Assembly (NCBI RefSeq): GCF_009696315.1
Contig: NZ_VUMG01000001.1
Coordinates: 496,001-560,000 of the forward strand
Origin: Cutibacterium porci
GTDB taxonomy: Bacteria > Actinomycetota > Actinomycetes > Propionibacteriales > Propionibacteriaceae
Length of the DNA: 64,000 nt
Direction of reading: 5' to 3'
The notes under the pieces were generated by a model. That model saw only the letters and a list, made by a program, of their open reading frames with translations. It searched no databases and was not told where the DNA came from. Positions 44,804 to 53,786 of this stretch are shown here, one piece after another; the stretch's first letter is position 1, and each line of letters opens with the position of its first letter. The translations under genes were made by a program, and so were the position numbers.

Positions 44804-45991
44804 ATGCCCGATGTCGGCATTCGTCTTGACACCCGTTGGCGTCCGGTTTCCCGGTGGGGGCTGACGTGCCGCTATGGGCTGTCTGTCCTTGGCTGGTTCG
44901 CTGGCTTTTCGGGTGTTTCGAGACTGCCGTGGTGGCATACAACCCTCGATTTAGTCGTGGGGGCGGGAGCCATATTCGTTATGAGGTGGAGGCGTCAGCG
45001 ACCACTATTGGTGTGTTGGGCTGTCTTGGTAGCGGCGATCTGGTGTGTCTCGGTTAATGTCGTCGCTGTGTGGGCCCTGATGAGTTTGGCGACGCATCGA
45101 CGCTGGCGTCAAATCGCTCTTTTCTCAGCGGTTGGAATCGTCGCTGCGCTGATCACGGGATGGGGCAGGAACGGCCAAGGGGTAATTGCTCTGATAGAGG
45201 GTCACCGGTGGAGCCACCTGTATGGATCCATCGCTTCGTTGACCCTGACGGTGGGCACCATGGTCGCGGTCGGCGTGTCGATTGGGGCGCGACGTGACCT
45301 CGTTGCCAGCCTCGAAGCGCGCGCCGAGACGGTCGAGCGAGAGCAGGAGCTGCGAGTATTGGCTGGCCAACAGGCCGAACGTGACCGTATCGCCCGCGAG
45401 ATGCACGACGTCCTGGCCCATCGACTCAGCCTTATTTCCATGCATGCCGGGGCCCTGTCTTGGCGCGAAGACCTGGGCCTGGACGATACTCGACAGATCG
45501 CTGCGACGATCCGAGATAATGCCCACGAGGGTCTCGAGGAATTACGCGCCATGCTGGGCACTTTGCGCGATACAGATACCTCGGCGCGCCCCAACAAGCC
45601 GCAGCCGACCCTCGCTGATCTTCCGCAACTCATTAAGGAAGTCAGACTGGGAGGCCAACAGGTGAGAGTCCATAAAGAGGTAAACTCTTTCGACGGTTTA
45701 CCGCCCACAGTAGGTAGACATGCCTACCGCGTCATTCAGGAAGGGCTTACCAACGCCCGCAAGCACGCCCCCAACTGTTGCGTCGATATCACAATCTCGG
45801 GTGGGGCGGGTCAGGGATTGGGCATCCTCGTATCGAACCCCCTCCCCTCAGTGACTCAAAACCATCCGATACCGGGTTCGGGGGCCGGACTAGAAGGATT
45901 GCGTCAGCGGGCCGAGATGGTTGCCGGACGCATCAGCGCCGGCGTCACTAGCGATAGCCGATTCGAACTGGAGGTGTGGTTCCCATGGTGA
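44804..45991 (+). CDS. Sensor histidine kinase, NarL/LiaS-like (HisKA_3)
   Basis: 395 aa from ATG with AGAGGA upstream; a GTG at 44,735 would add 23 residues but has no ribosome site. Four to five short membrane helices (residues about 30-155) with little extracellular loop, then a coiled region (SLEARAETVEREQELRVLAG), the phospho-acceptor REMHDVLAHRLSLISMHAG, and an ATPase domain with VIQEGLTNARKHA (N box) and GAGLEGLRQRAEM (G box). Membrane-embedded sensors of this kind often detect cell-envelope damage or interact with an ABC transporter, here the divergent one. Confidence 0.93.
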   Translation: MPDVGIRLDTRWRPVSRWGLTCRYGLSVLGWFAGFSGVSRLPWWHTTLDLVVGAGAIFVMRWRRQRPLLVCWAVLVAAIWCVSVNVVAVWALMSLATHRRWRQIALFSAVGIVAALITGWGRNGQGVIALIEGHRWSHLYGSIASLTLTVGTMVAVGVSIGARRDLVASLEARAETVEREQELRVLAGQQAERDRIAREMHDVLAHRLSLISMHAGALSWREDLGLDDTRQIAATIRDNAHEGLEELRAMLGTLRDTDTSARPNKPQPTLADLPQLIKEVRLGGQQVRVHKEVNSFDGLPPTVGRHAYRVIQEGLTNARKHAPNCCVDITISGGAGQGLGILVSNPLPSVTQNHPIPGSGAGLEGLRQRAEMVAGRISAGVTSDSRFELEVWFPW

Positions 45992-46635
45992 GGGTCCTCA
46001 CCATCGACGACGATCCTTTGGTGCGGGCCGGATTGCGGCTCATTCTTGGTGGGTCGCCGTCTGTGCATGTTGTCGCTGAGGGGTCTGACGGGGACGAGGC
46101 TGTTGACCTGGTCAATGAACATCAGCCAGATGTCGTCCTCATGGACATCCGCATGCCTCGTGTCGATGGGCTTGAGGCGACGCAACGTCTTTTGGCTCTC
46201 CCTGAGCCGCCGAAGATCATCGTCTTAACGACTTTTGACTCTGATGATCTAGTGCTGCGGGCGTTGGCGATGGGCGCGGATGGGTTCCTCCTTAAAGACA
46301 CCGCACCACGAAAGATGATTGAGGCTATCCTGCAGGTCGCCGCCGGCGAGCAGGCGCTTTCGCCGAGCGTCGTCTCCCAGGTCATCAGCCTGGCAACCCG
46401 TTCATCCACTTCTTCGCGTCAGAGGAGCGCTCGTCGGCTTCTAGAGCAACTTACCCAGCGCGAGCGTACCGTGGCCCTGGCTGTTGGCAGGGGAATGACC
46501 AACGCACAGATTGCCGAGCAGGAATACTTGTCGGTTGCGACCGTCAAAGCCCAGATCACCCGGATCCTTGGGAAACTCGGGGTGACGAACCGCGTGCAGG
46601 TGGCATTGATCATCCACGACGCTAACCTGGGGTGA
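45985..46635 (+). CDS. Response regulator, NarL/LuxR family
   Basis: 216 aa; its ATG overlaps the kinase stop (ATGGTGA), so the pair is translated together. Receiver domain: IDDDPLVRAGLR acidic pair, phosphorylation Asp in DVVLMDIRMPR (about residue 53), LTTF switch Thr and LKD Lys. The C-terminal HTH reads LTQRERTVALAVGRGMTNA and LSVATVKAQITRILGKLG. Likely targets are the adjacent ABC genes, by position only. Confidence 0.95.
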   Translation: MVRVLTIDDDPLVRAGLRLILGGSPSVHVVAEGSDGDEAVDLVNEHQPDVVLMDIRMPRVDGLEATQRLLALPEPPKIIVLTTFDSDDLVLRALAMGADGFLLKDTAPRKMIEAILQVAAGEQALSPSVVSQVISLATRSSTSSRQRSARRLLEQLTQRERTVALAVGRGMTNAQIAEQEYLSVATVKAQITRILGKLGVTNRVQVALIIHDANLG

Positions 46636-46650
46636 GCAGGAACCCACTCG

Positions 46651-47673
46651 TCAGGACGGCAACTCAGTGTCGTCGTGGTTTTCCACGCCGAGTTGATCTA
46701 GCACTCGAGACATCGTCCTGGCTACCGCCAAGGTGTCGTCGAGGGGCATCGTCGAGCTCTCGGTGCGTCCAGCCCGAAGACATTCGCAAACCTCAATGAG
46801 TTCGTGAGCGTAGCCGCGTCCTAGAGCGGGGGTGTTATGGACCTCCGGGATGACCCCGCGACGGTGGATAAGGATGCGGCTGGGATGGTGGAACCGCGGT
46901 TCCACTTCTATCCAGCCGTCTGTGCCTTGAATAGTCATGCGTCCCGGGCCGTCGGAGGTAAAAGAGATAGCTAGCGTGGCGGATTTGTGTTCTGGGAAGG
47001 TCAGCAGCATTGAAGCGTCAGAATCTACCCCGTTAGGAAAATGGTTGCCACGGGCAATAACTTCGGTGGGCTCTCCAAAGAGGCGAATGGTGAAGTCGAG
47101 AGCGTAGACGCCGAGGTCGAGGGTCACACCGCCGCCTAGCGCGGGGGAGAACAGACGGTCCTCGGGGTCATAATCGCGCAGGGCGAACAAGTCTCCCTGG
47201 ACGCCCGTCGGCTCGCCGATCTCGCCCCTGTTGACGGCGGCAATCATCTCAGTGACGACGGGTAAGAAGCGTGTCCACATTCCTTCCATGGCGAAGACCT
47301 TGTTGGTTCGAGCCGCCTTCGCCATTTCGGCAGCGGCATTCGCGGTTGCGGCGAAGGATTTCTCGACGAGAACGGCTTTTCCGGCTTCGATAGCGGCCAG
47401 GGCGATCGGTCGATGCTGAGGGTGTGGGGTTGCTATGTAAATGACGTCAACAGCGGGATTGGCGATCATGTCGGCATACGAATCGTGGGCGTCAGGGCGG
47501 GGACAATGGAGGCTCTGAGTCACGAGGTCAGCGAAGGCATCCGCGCGTGCAGCCGACCGCGACGCAATGGCGCTGATGCGCGCACCTGGGACGTGCGCGA
47601 AGTCATTGAGAATTGTGCGCGCGATACGTCCAGTCCCCGCTATTCCCCAACCGATAGTGGCCGTGGTGTCCAT
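46651..47673 (-). CDS. Gfo/Idh/MocA-family NAD(P)-dependent oxidoreductase
   Basis: 340 aa. N-terminal Rossmann fold with GIAGTGRIART, DVIYIATPHPQH and VLVEKSFA (the catalytic Lys region EKS), then the alpha/beta C-terminal dimerisation domain (GGGVTLDLGVYALDF, including the conserved Asp of the family). Enzymes of this type oxidise cyclitols, sugars or dihydrodiols; the substrate cannot be told. Single gene. Confidence 0.92.
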   Translation of the reverse strand: MDTTATIGWGIAGTGRIARTILNDFAHVPGARISAIASRSAARADAFADLVTQSLHCPRPDAHDSYADMIANPAVDVIYIATPHPQHRPIALAAIEAGKAVLVEKSFAATANAAAEMAKAARTNKVFAMEGMWTRFLPVVTEMIAAVNRGEIGEPTGVQGDLFALRDYDPEDRLFSPALGGGVTLDLGVYALDFTIRLFGEPTEVIARGNHFPNGVDSDASMLLTFPEHKSATLAISFTSDGPGRMTIQGTDGWIEVEPRFHHPSRILIHRRGVIPEVHNTPALGRGYAHELIEVCECLRAGRTESSTMPLDDTLAVARTMSRVLDQLGVENHDDTELPS

Positions 47674-47776
47674 GGGATAACTCTAGACGTAACGGCAGGC
47701 GCTACCACGGTTTTGCCCACTGCGCACCCGGTTTGGGTGTTTCGTCCCTTGTCAAAAGGCATCCGTATCGCGTACC

Positions 47777-48085
47777 GTGTGGCTCGTGGGAAGCAACGAA
47801 GCTGACGATTGGACACTCCAGGCAAATTGCCGCGGTATGGCAGATGCCCTTTTCCCGGATGGGAAAGAGCAGCGCCGGGCGAGGCGGATTTGCGCAGATT
47901 GCCGTGTCCGTCCGGAATGCCTTGCTGAGGCCCTAGATAATCGGCTTGAGTGGGGAGTCTGGGGCGGCATGACGGAGCGTGAAAGGCGGCGCCTGCTGCG
48001 TGAGCGTCCGGACGTGACGAGTTGGCGTGACGTGTTACTTGCCGATCAGAGAACCATGTCGAAAACGGCTAGGGTGAAGTCATGA
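47777..48085 (+). CDS. WhiB-family iron-sulfur regulator
   Basis: 102 aa from GTG 47,777, or 99 from the GTG at 47,786, which would fit a leaderless start 7 nt after a TACCGT -10. The four ligands are Cys18, Cys39, Cys42 and Cys48 (ANCRG, RRICADCRVRPEC), followed by the turn WGVWGGMTERERR and a basic tail. WhiB proteins hold a redox- or NO-sensitive 4Fe-4S cluster and bind the major sigma factor. Upstream of a DUF4177-like gene and ridA as part of a block resembling mycobacterial whiB4-ridA-crp. Which WhiB class it belongs to is only suggested by this order. Confidence 0.93.
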   Translation: MWLVGSNEADDWTLQANCRGMADALFPDGKEQRRARRICADCRVRPECLAEALDNRLEWGVWGGMTERERRRLLRERPDVTSWRDVLLADQRTMSKTARVKS

Positions 48086-48255
48086 CCCGATGGGAGTACT
48101 TCACGGCACCGATTTTGGTGCACGCCTCGCAACAGATCCTCAACAATTTTGGCGCCGACGGATGGGAACTTGTCCAGATCGTCCCTGGCCCGAATCCCGA
48201 GTCGCTAGTGGGCTACTTCAAACGTCCGCTGCCTGATCAGGAGCAGTCCCGATGA
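48082..48255 (+). CDS. Small DUF4177-like protein (57 aa)
   Basis: Begins MTRWEYFTAPILVHASQQ and continues NFGADGWELVQIVPG and LVGYFKRPL. The WEY start and DGWELVQ core are the DUF4177 pattern of small beta proteins of unknown function. It overlaps whiB upstream and ridA downstream by ATGA at both ends, so three genes form one coupled operon. Short but strongly supported by coupling and by the pattern. Confidence 0.88.
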   Translation: MTRWEYFTAPILVHASQQILNNFGADGWELVQIVPGPNPESLVGYFKRPLPDQEQSR

Positions 48256-48707
48256 GTGCCACAACGAAGTGCGTCGAGTTGGGAATTACTCTTCCTCCAG
48301 TTGCAGCCCCGGTTGCCGATTACGTGCCGGCCATCCAGACAGGATCACAGATTCTTACCTCCGGTCAGCTCCCTTTCGTTGATGGAGAGTTGACTGCTAT
48401 CGGAAAGGTGGGAGATACCGTCCCCGCCGAGCACGCTGCTGACGCCGCGCGTACCGCTACTCTCAACGCCATTGCAGCCGCAGCTGATGTTGCCGGTGGC
48501 TTGGACGCCATTAAGAGGGTCGTCCGGGTGGTTGTTTTCGTCAACTCCGCTCCGGATTTCACCGGTCAGGCGGGGGTTGCCAACGGCGCCTCGCAATTGC
48601 TCGGCCAGATCTTTGGCGAGCAGGGTCGTCACGCACGTAGCGCCGTCGGCGTCGCCACTCTGCCACTTGGATCGGCAGTTGAGGTTGAGTTGACCGTCGA
48701 GGTCTGA
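48252..48707 (+). CDS. ridA: RidA family enamine/imine deaminase
   Basis: 151 aa. Family elements GSQILTSGQLPFVDGEL, ATLNAIAAAADVAGGLD, RVVVFVNSAPDF and VGVATLPLGSAVEVELTVEV; the conserved catalytic Arg is placed as in the longer YjgF variants of actinobacteria. RidA removes reactive 2-aminoacrylate-type intermediates from PLP enzymes. Last gene of the whiB operon, followed by a terminator. Confidence 0.93.
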   Translation: MSATTKCVELGITLPPVAAPVADYVPAIQTGSQILTSGQLPFVDGELTAIGKVGDTVPAEHAADAARTATLNAIAAAADVAGGLDAIKRVVRVVVFVNSAPDFTGQAGVANGASQLLGQIFGEQGRHARSAVGVATLPLGSAVEVELTVEV

Positions 48708-48775
48708 TCGGGTTGATCCCAGAAGACGGCGATTTCGCGCCGCGTGTAAGAAACGACTTAGGCCAGTATTAAAAG

Positions 48776-48816
48776 CACGTTCGGGGCCAAGGCGTTAGCG
48801 CCCGGCCCCGAACGTG
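48776..48816. terminator. Terminator between ridA and the convergent Crp gene
   Basis: Arms CACGTTCGGGGCC and GGCCCCGAACGTG (13 bp) with a 15-nt loop. An A-run precedes it on the plus strand, so on the minus strand a T-run follows the stem: it can stop Crp-gene transcription as well as that of ridA. Confidence 0.85.
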
Positions 48817-48862
48817 ATGTTAAGCCCCGTGGTGTTAAGCCCGTTGTGCGGCTTTCGTAGCC

Positions 48863-49564
48863 TTAGTTAGCCCGCGCGGCCAACTTGTCCGGTTCCATAA
48901 TGGTGACAACTTTGGGCCGCGCCGCGATCCATCCGCGAGCGGCAAAATCGGTCAGGGCTTTGTTGACGGTCTCCCGAGAGGAGCCGACGGCCTGGGCTAG
49001 TTCATGCTGGGTGAGGTCATGACGCACTACGATGTGCCCCGTTGCCGGGTTCGTCGTACCGAAGCGGTGTGCGAGATCGAGCAGGGTGTACGCCAATCGG
49101 CTTGGGACGTCACCAGAGACGAAGTGGGCGGTGTTGTCGTCAGCCTGGCGCAGGCGCTCCGACAGGCGTCCCAGCATTGCCAGCGCGACGTCGTGACGGC
49201 CTTCAACGAGCTCACGCATCTGCGCTCCTGGGGCTTTAAGCAAGCTACAGCGGGTGAGGGTGGTGGCTGTCGTGGATCGTGTGCCGCCATCAACGAGCGA
49301 TAGCTCACCAAACATGTCACCGGGGCCCATAATCCACAGCAGGGAGTCACGGGGAGTGAGGTCTTCGGCAGTCGTGGATCGAGTGAGCTTCACTTTTCCC
49401 TCGACGACGAGGTACAAGTCATTCGCCGGGTCTCCAGCCTCGAAGAGCACCGTATTTCGTGGACAGACCGACGCCTCGCACATGGCCATAATTCGGGCAG
49501 CCGAGGCGGGCCCGAGAGTTGCGAAGAACGGTTGGGTCGCCGCCGTTGCCACCACATTTGCCAT
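48863..49564 (-). CDS. Crp/Fnr-family transcriptional regulator
   Basis: 233 aa from the ATG at 49,564 with GGGGAG upstream (12 codons shorter than the open frame). Cyclic-nucleotide domain with VLFEAGDPANDLYLVVEGK, the phosphate-binding MFGELSLVDGGTRSTTA (GEL and RST, the cAMP pocket), and winged helix LTQHELAQAVGSSRETVNKAL. This matches GlxR/mycobacterial CRP, including its place next to nth. It probably binds cAMP and acts as a global regulator. Confidence 0.95.
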   Translation of the reverse strand: MANVVATAATQPFFATLGPASAARIMAMCEASVCPRNTVLFEAGDPANDLYLVVEGKVKLTRSTTAEDLTPRDSLLWIMGPGDMFGELSLVDGGTRSTTATTLTRCSLLKAPGAQMRELVEGRHDVALAMLGRLSERLRQADDNTAHFVSGDVPSRLAYTLLDLAHRFGTTNPATGHIVVRHDLTQHELAQAVGSSRETVNKALTDFAARGWIAARPKVVTIMEPDKLAARAN

Positions 49565-49646
49565 CCGAACAATCTCCCCATAAATAAGCAGCACCTGCAT
49601 GGTTCGGCCGTTGGTGACCGAGCATATTTCCTATATTGTGGCAGGT

Positions 49647-49661
49647 GTCACATTCTGTGAC
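49647..49661. promoter_or_regulatory. Inverted repeat in the crp-nth divergent gap
   Basis: GTCACA-TTC-TGTGAC lies between the two divergent genes, within a wider pair GGTGTC...GACACC. Half-sites TGTGA/TCACA occur but in the order opposite to the usual CRP operator (TGTGA-N6-TCACA), so binding by the neighbouring Crp-like protein is only a possibility. Confidence 0.35.
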
Positions 49662-49681
49662 GACACCGGGTCCCAATTCCT

Positions 49682-50410
49682 ATGCTTAGATTCATGGCAG
49701 CATCCCCTACCGCACCTCAGCCTCGACGGCAGGACTGCCGAGCTTGTGCCAGCGAGGTGGCATCTCTTCTTGCCAAGGCTTATCCAGACGCGTGCTGCGA
49801 ACTCAATTACGACGGCCCGTACCAGCTTCTCGTCGCCACGGTGTTATCGGCTCAAACGACGGATCGACGAGTCAACACCGTCACTCCCACGTTGTTCAAC
49901 CATTGGCCTAGTCCCCAAGCCCTTGCTGGTGCCGACATCGGTGAGGTTGAAACAGTGGTGGCGTCGCTGGGTTTCGGGCCCACCCGCGCAGTACGTCTGG
50001 TGTCGATGGCAGCGAAACTCGTCGACGACTTCAACGGCGTCGTCCCTCAGGACCTTGACTCTCTTGTTACCCTGCCCGGGGTCGGCCGCAAGACTGCCAA
50101 CGTCGTCTTGGGTAACGCCTTCGGTGTACCTGGAATCACCCCGGACACCCACGTCATGCGGGTATCTCGTCGCCTGGGCTGGACTGACGGGACGACTCCT
50201 GCTGCGGTGGAAGCCGACGTAGCTGAGCTGTTTGACCCGTCCGAGTGGGTGATGCTGTGTCACCGCCTGATCTGGCACGGGCGGCGGCGCTGTCATTCCC
50301 GGCGTCCTGCCTGCGGTGTGTGCCCGGTAGCTGAACGGTGCCCTTCCTTCGGAGAAGGCCCGACGGACCCTCAGATCGCCGCCGCGCTCGTCCGGGAGCC
50401 GCGCCGATGA
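49682..50410 (+). CDS. nth: Endonuclease III (DNA glycosylase/AP lyase)
   Basis: 242 aa, or 238 from the ATG at 49,694. Helix-hairpin-helix LPGVGRKTANVVLG with the catalytic Lys, the catalytic Asp in TPDTHVMRVSRRLG, and the 4Fe-4S ligands C-x6-C-x2-C-x5-C (CHSRRPACGVCPVAERC). LSAQTTD is the minor-groove reading segment. It removes oxidised pyrimidines. Start of an operon coupled by ATGA to the thioredoxin gene. Confidence 0.96.
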   Translation: MLRFMAASPTAPQPRRQDCRACASEVASLLAKAYPDACCELNYDGPYQLLVATVLSAQTTDRRVNTVTPTLFNHWPSPQALAGADIGEVETVVASLGFGPTRAVRLVSMAAKLVDDFNGVVPQDLDSLVTLPGVGRKTANVVLGNAFGVPGITPDTHVMRVSRRLGWTDGTTPAAVEADVAELFDPSEWVMLCHRLIWHGRRRCHSRRPACGVCPVAERCPSFGEGPTDPQIAAALVREPRR

Positions 50411-51000
50411 GGGGGAAGACGATTCTCGGTGCGCTGATAGCCACCGTCATACTGGCTGGCTGCGGGGCAAACGCAGAGATGGCTCATCAGCGTGAGAGTG
50501 CCGGAATACCGGGGTGCTCGGCTCTGCCGTCGGGGCCCGGTAAAACAGGATCCGCGACGGCGACGGAAGGCCAGCCGATGCCCGATCGCGACTTGCCGTG
50601 TTTAGGTGACGAAGCGACAGTCTCCGTGGCACAAGCGACGTCGAAGGGCGTGACCGTCGTGACGATCTGGGCGTCATGGTGTCGGCCATGCCGTAGCGAG
50701 GCCCCACTCATAGCCGACGCATACCGCAGGTATCACGACCACGACCGGGTGCAATTTCTCGGCGTCGACTACGCCGAACCTGACGCATCTGAGGCCATAT
50801 CGTTTGCCGGTGACACGGGTTTGATCTTTCCGCATCTTCAAGACCCTGATGGCACGATTAGAGGCGCCTGGCAGATCAGCGGGGTGCCCGTCAGCTTCAT
50901 TGTGAAAAACGGAATCATTGTTACCCGCCACAGCGGCCAATGGCGCTCCCAGCAAGAGCTTAATTCGGCTATCGACAAGGCCATAGAGAGGACGTCATGA
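50407..51000 (+). CDS. ResA/TlpA-like thioredoxin lipoprotein
   Basis: 197 aa; ATG overlaps the nth stop. A signal peptide ending in the lipobox ILAGC anchors it outside the membrane. The thioredoxin core begins VTIWASWCRPCRSEAP with the redox pair WCRPC, continues FLGVDYAE and holds the cis-Pro in ISGVPVSFIV. Likely reduces or rearranges disulfides of exported proteins or cytochrome c apoproteins. The same nth - thioredoxin - NUDIX order occurs in mycobacteria. Confidence 0.94.
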   Translation: MRGKTILGALIATVILAGCGANAEMAHQRESAGIPGCSALPSGPGKTGSATATEGQPMPDRDLPCLGDEATVSVAQATSKGVTVVTIWASWCRPCRSEAPLIADAYRRYHDHDRVQFLGVDYAEPDASEAISFAGDTGLIFPHLQDPDGTIRGAWQISGVPVSFIVKNGIIVTRHSGQWRSQQELNSAIDKAIERTS

Positions 51001-51644
51001 GTCACCTGACCACCCTCATTGCGACTCTCGGCCATGACGACCCTGACTTTTCTGCGCGACGACGACCCGGCGGCGGACAGCCCTCAGCGGTGTTGGCTCT
51101 TATCAGCGAGGGAGACAATGACATCGTCTTGACGCGGCGGCCACTGACCTTGCGCCACCACGCTGGCCAGGTTGCTCTGCCCGGAGGCCGCGCTGAAGAC
51201 GTGGATCAGACGATCGTCGATACCGCCCTGCGAGAAGCGCGCGAGGAAGTGGGCTTAGATGAACGCCTTGTCACCGTCAGGGGAGTGCTTCCGACGGCAC
51301 ACGTGGCGGCCAGTAGCTCTGATGTCACCACCGTCGTCGCCACGTGGGATGGGACGGGCACAGTCGGGGTTGTCGATCCCGCCGAGGTAGCACTGGTCCA
51401 GCGGGTCAGACTAGCTGATTTGGCCAATCCAGCGGCTCGGGCCACCACGCGTCACCGGTCGGGGTATCGCGGTCCAGCCTTCGTCTTACCCAGCCTCTTT
51501 GTGTGGGGATTTACGGCCCACGTCCTCGACGCTTTGCTAGATCGCGGGGGATGGTCTCGTCCATGGGACCGGGAGCGCATAGTGGAGATTCCGGAAGGTT
51601 ATGTGGGTGCTCGACGTTTGCCCGAGCGGACGGACATACCGTAA
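50997..51644 (+). CDS. NUDIX hydrolase, CoA pyrophosphatase type
   Basis: 215 aa; ATG overlaps the thioredoxin stop. The NUDIX box appears as LPGGRAEDVD with TALREAREEVGL, in the spacing of the NudL/CoA group; HHAGQVALPGG is the extra motif of CoA diphosphatases. Such enzymes split CoA and derivatives. The C-terminal region (PSLFVWGFTAHVLDALL) is also typical. Confidence 0.93.
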   Translation: MSHLTTLIATLGHDDPDFSARRRPGGGQPSAVLALISEGDNDIVLTRRPLTLRHHAGQVALPGGRAEDVDQTIVDTALREAREEVGLDERLVTVRGVLPTAHVAASSSDVTTVVATWDGTGTVGVVDPAEVALVQRVRLADLANPAARATTRHRSGYRGPAFVLPSLFVWGFTAHVLDALLDRGGWSRPWDRERIVEIPEGYVGARRLPERTDIP

Positions 51645-51671
51645 GCGGTTGACGTCTGCGTCATAGACAAT

Positions 51672-51699
51672 GGCCCTCCCACTGTGTTGTGGGAGGGCC
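51672..51699. terminator. Terminator between NUDIX gene and convergent membrane gene
   Basis: Arms GGCCCTCCCA and TGGGAGGGCC (10 bp) around an 8-nt loop, between the two convergent stop codons. Confidence 0.85.
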
Positions 51700-51717
51700 G
51701 CGACGTGTTACTAACTC

Positions 51718-52251
51718 TTAGCGAGTCGTGGCACTTCCGCTAGCGCGGCGGGGAGCAGAAGCTGTTGCGTCAGCCACCGGAGCGGCATGGGCGGGAGCGT
51801 TATTGGCGTCAATGCTGGGGGCAGTGGCGTTGTACTTGCCGCGGGCGACTGCCGACTTGACGGCTTCAAGGGTCGATTTGGCCTCGTCGACGACGCCGGT
51901 CGGGGCCTTGACCTGAGAGATCTGCCCCTTGCCGATGAGAGCGAGGATACCGGCCAGGATGAACAAGGCGACAGCCATCGTTGCAAAACCGACGACGAGC
52001 GAGAGCAGAATGCCCCAGCTGCCAATGTGCTGCCACATGAGAGAAAAGGCAAAAGCACCACACAACCACAGCAACAATGCGCCGACGATGCCGAAGTAGC
52101 CAGCGCCTCCGAACATGCCGGCGCCAATTCCGGCGTGCTTGGCGGCAGGCTTGATCTCCGCCGTCACCAAGGCCTTGGAGTCCTGGACGAACTTCTGGCC
52201 GTCCGTCTTGAGGTTGTCGATGGTATCGCCAACCGGGAGCTTGTCTGCCAT
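51718..52251 (-). CDS. Holin-like (Phage_holin_3_6 type) membrane protein
   Basis: 177 aa from ATG 52,251 with GGAGG upstream. An amphipathic N-terminal helix (DNLKTDGQKFVQDSKALVTAEIK) precedes two close membrane helices (about 60-80 and 88-112: YFGIVGALLLWLCGAFAF and LVVGFATMAVALFILAGI) and an Ala-rich disordered tail. This is the form of the actinobacterial putative holin superfamily, common chromosomal genes of unknown role; no phage genes are near. Confidence 0.82.
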   Translation of the reverse strand: MADKLPVGDTIDNLKTDGQKFVQDSKALVTAEIKPAAKHAGIGAGMFGGAGYFGIVGALLLWLCGAFAFSLMWQHIGSWGILLSLVVGFATMAVALFILAGILALIGKGQISQVKAPTGVVDEAKSTLEAVKSAVARGKYNATAPSIDANNAPAHAAPVADATASAPRRASGSATTR

Positions 52252-52344
52252 GGGATGCCTCCGCGTCATAAATATGGTGATCTCAGCCTAACGGGAATAG
52301 GTTCGATCTGCTGTATCCGGGTTTGAGTTGTCGTCGAGCTGGCC

Positions 52345-53601
52345 TCAGTCAGTGGAACTGCCGGCAGCTACTGGAACCTCATGGGAGTGTTTAGCCTCCC
52401 ATATGGCGTGTCTCTTGCCGCGATGATGCAACATGCCACCGCCAAGAATGGCCGCCAAGAAGGATGCCACGAGTACCGACGCCTTCGCTTCGTCGGCGAA
52501 GTCGTGATCAGTTGGGAAAGATAGGTCTGTCATTAGCATCGAGACGGTAAATCCAATGCCCGCCAACATAGCGACCGCGATGATGTCGCGCCACACGACG
52601 CCGCGGCCCAGCTCCGCCGAAGTGAATCGGGCAGTGAGCCAGGATCCGAGGGTAATACCGATGACCTTTCCTAGGATGAGACCGCAAATGATGCCCAGCG
52701 AAATCGGGTGAGTCCACAGGGCCAGGAAGGTGTCCGCACTGACGCTGACGCCAGCGCTCATCAAAGCGAAGAAGGGGACAACGGCACCGGCTGACCATGG
52801 CTCCACTCTGTGCTGCCAGCGATCGACAGGGTCGTTAAGGACGTCTTCTTCGGTGCGGGTCAGCAGGCCAAAGGCGACGCCGCCAATGGTGGCATGGATA
52901 CCGGAGTGCAGCATGCACCACCATCCGGCGATGAAGATCGGCACGTACCACCAGCCGTTGTCGATATGGAAGTGCTGCATCACTCCCCACGCGGCGATGC
53001 AGGCGATGGCGCCGGCGAGCCACCAGATGTCCAAGCCCTCTGAGAAGAACACTGCGATCACGATGATGGAGCCGAGGTCATCGGCAATGGCCAAGGTGAG
53101 TAGGAACGCTCGTACCGCCTGCGGTAGACCCGATCCGACGATAGCGAGCACAGCTAACGCGAAGGCGATGTCAGTAGCCATCGGGATGGCCCAGCCTGCG
53201 GGATGTCCGTCACTGGCTAGCACATTAAAAAGCGTGTAGATGCCGGCGGGAAACACCATTCCACACACGGCGGCGACAATCGGGACTAACGCGTCGGCAG
53301 GCCGTGATAGTGAGCCTTCAACGAATTCGCGTTTGAGCTCTAGGCCGGCAATGAAGAAAAACACCGTCAGGAGGCCATCAGCCGCCCACTGTTCGATCGT
53401 GAGCGGACCGACAGTCAGTTCTCGGAAGACGTGGTACGAATGCGGGCCGAGATTGGCCCACAAGAGAGCTGCGACGGTGGCTGCCAGCATCATCATGCCG
53501 CCGGTGGTCTCGTTTCGGAAAATGTCGGATAGGTGAAGGGCGTTCGGGCCTGTCACCGGCCGGAGGATGCTCTTGCGAGGCCGCTCATGGGAGTCCGTCA
53601 T
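52345..53601 (-). CDS. nhaA: Na+/H+ antiporter NhaA
   Basis: 418 aa. About eleven helices; the key acidic pair appears in LTLAIADDLGSIIVIAVFF, with ATDIAFALAVLAIVG and GIGFTVSMLMTDLSF as other family marks, and an N-terminal RNETTGGMMMLAATVAALLWAN typical start. NhaA exchanges two protons for one sodium ion in pH and sodium homeostasis. A separate transcription unit. Confidence 0.96.
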   Translation of the reverse strand: MTDSHERPRKSILRPVTGPNALHLSDIFRNETTGGMMMLAATVAALLWANLGPHSYHVFRELTVGPLTIEQWAADGLLTVFFFIAGLELKREFVEGSLSRPADALVPIVAAVCGMVFPAGIYTLFNVLASDGHPAGWAIPMATDIAFALAVLAIVGSGLPQAVRAFLLTLAIADDLGSIIVIAVFFSEGLDIWWLAGAIACIAAWGVMQHFHIDNGWWYVPIFIAGWWCMLHSGIHATIGGVAFGLLTRTEEDVLNDPVDRWQHRVEPWSAGAVVPFFALMSAGVSVSADTFLALWTHPISLGIICGLILGKVIGITLGSWLTARFTSAELGRGVVWRDIIAVAMLAGIGFTVSMLMTDLSFPTDHDFADEAKASVLVASFLAAILGGGMLHHRGKRHAIWEAKHSHEVPVAAGSSTD

Positions 53602-53786
53602 AAATGCCTTTCGGGTACCCGCGGCATAGGCTCAGCGGGATAGGGAACAAAGTCACGCCGACCAGACTTCCCGGCACACCTAACGTAAGAGTTTACCAAA
53701 TGGGTGTAACGTCACCAATCTCGTTCACGTGCTGGACAGCCTTGTCGGGGCGCGGTTGACGAGGGATGACAGCGGTTGGAGTGGCC

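Noticed and set aside
51718-52251. Prophage remnant because of the holin-like gene
   Set aside because: No lysin, capsid, integrase or repressor nearby; such genes are ordinary chromosomal genes in actinobacteria.
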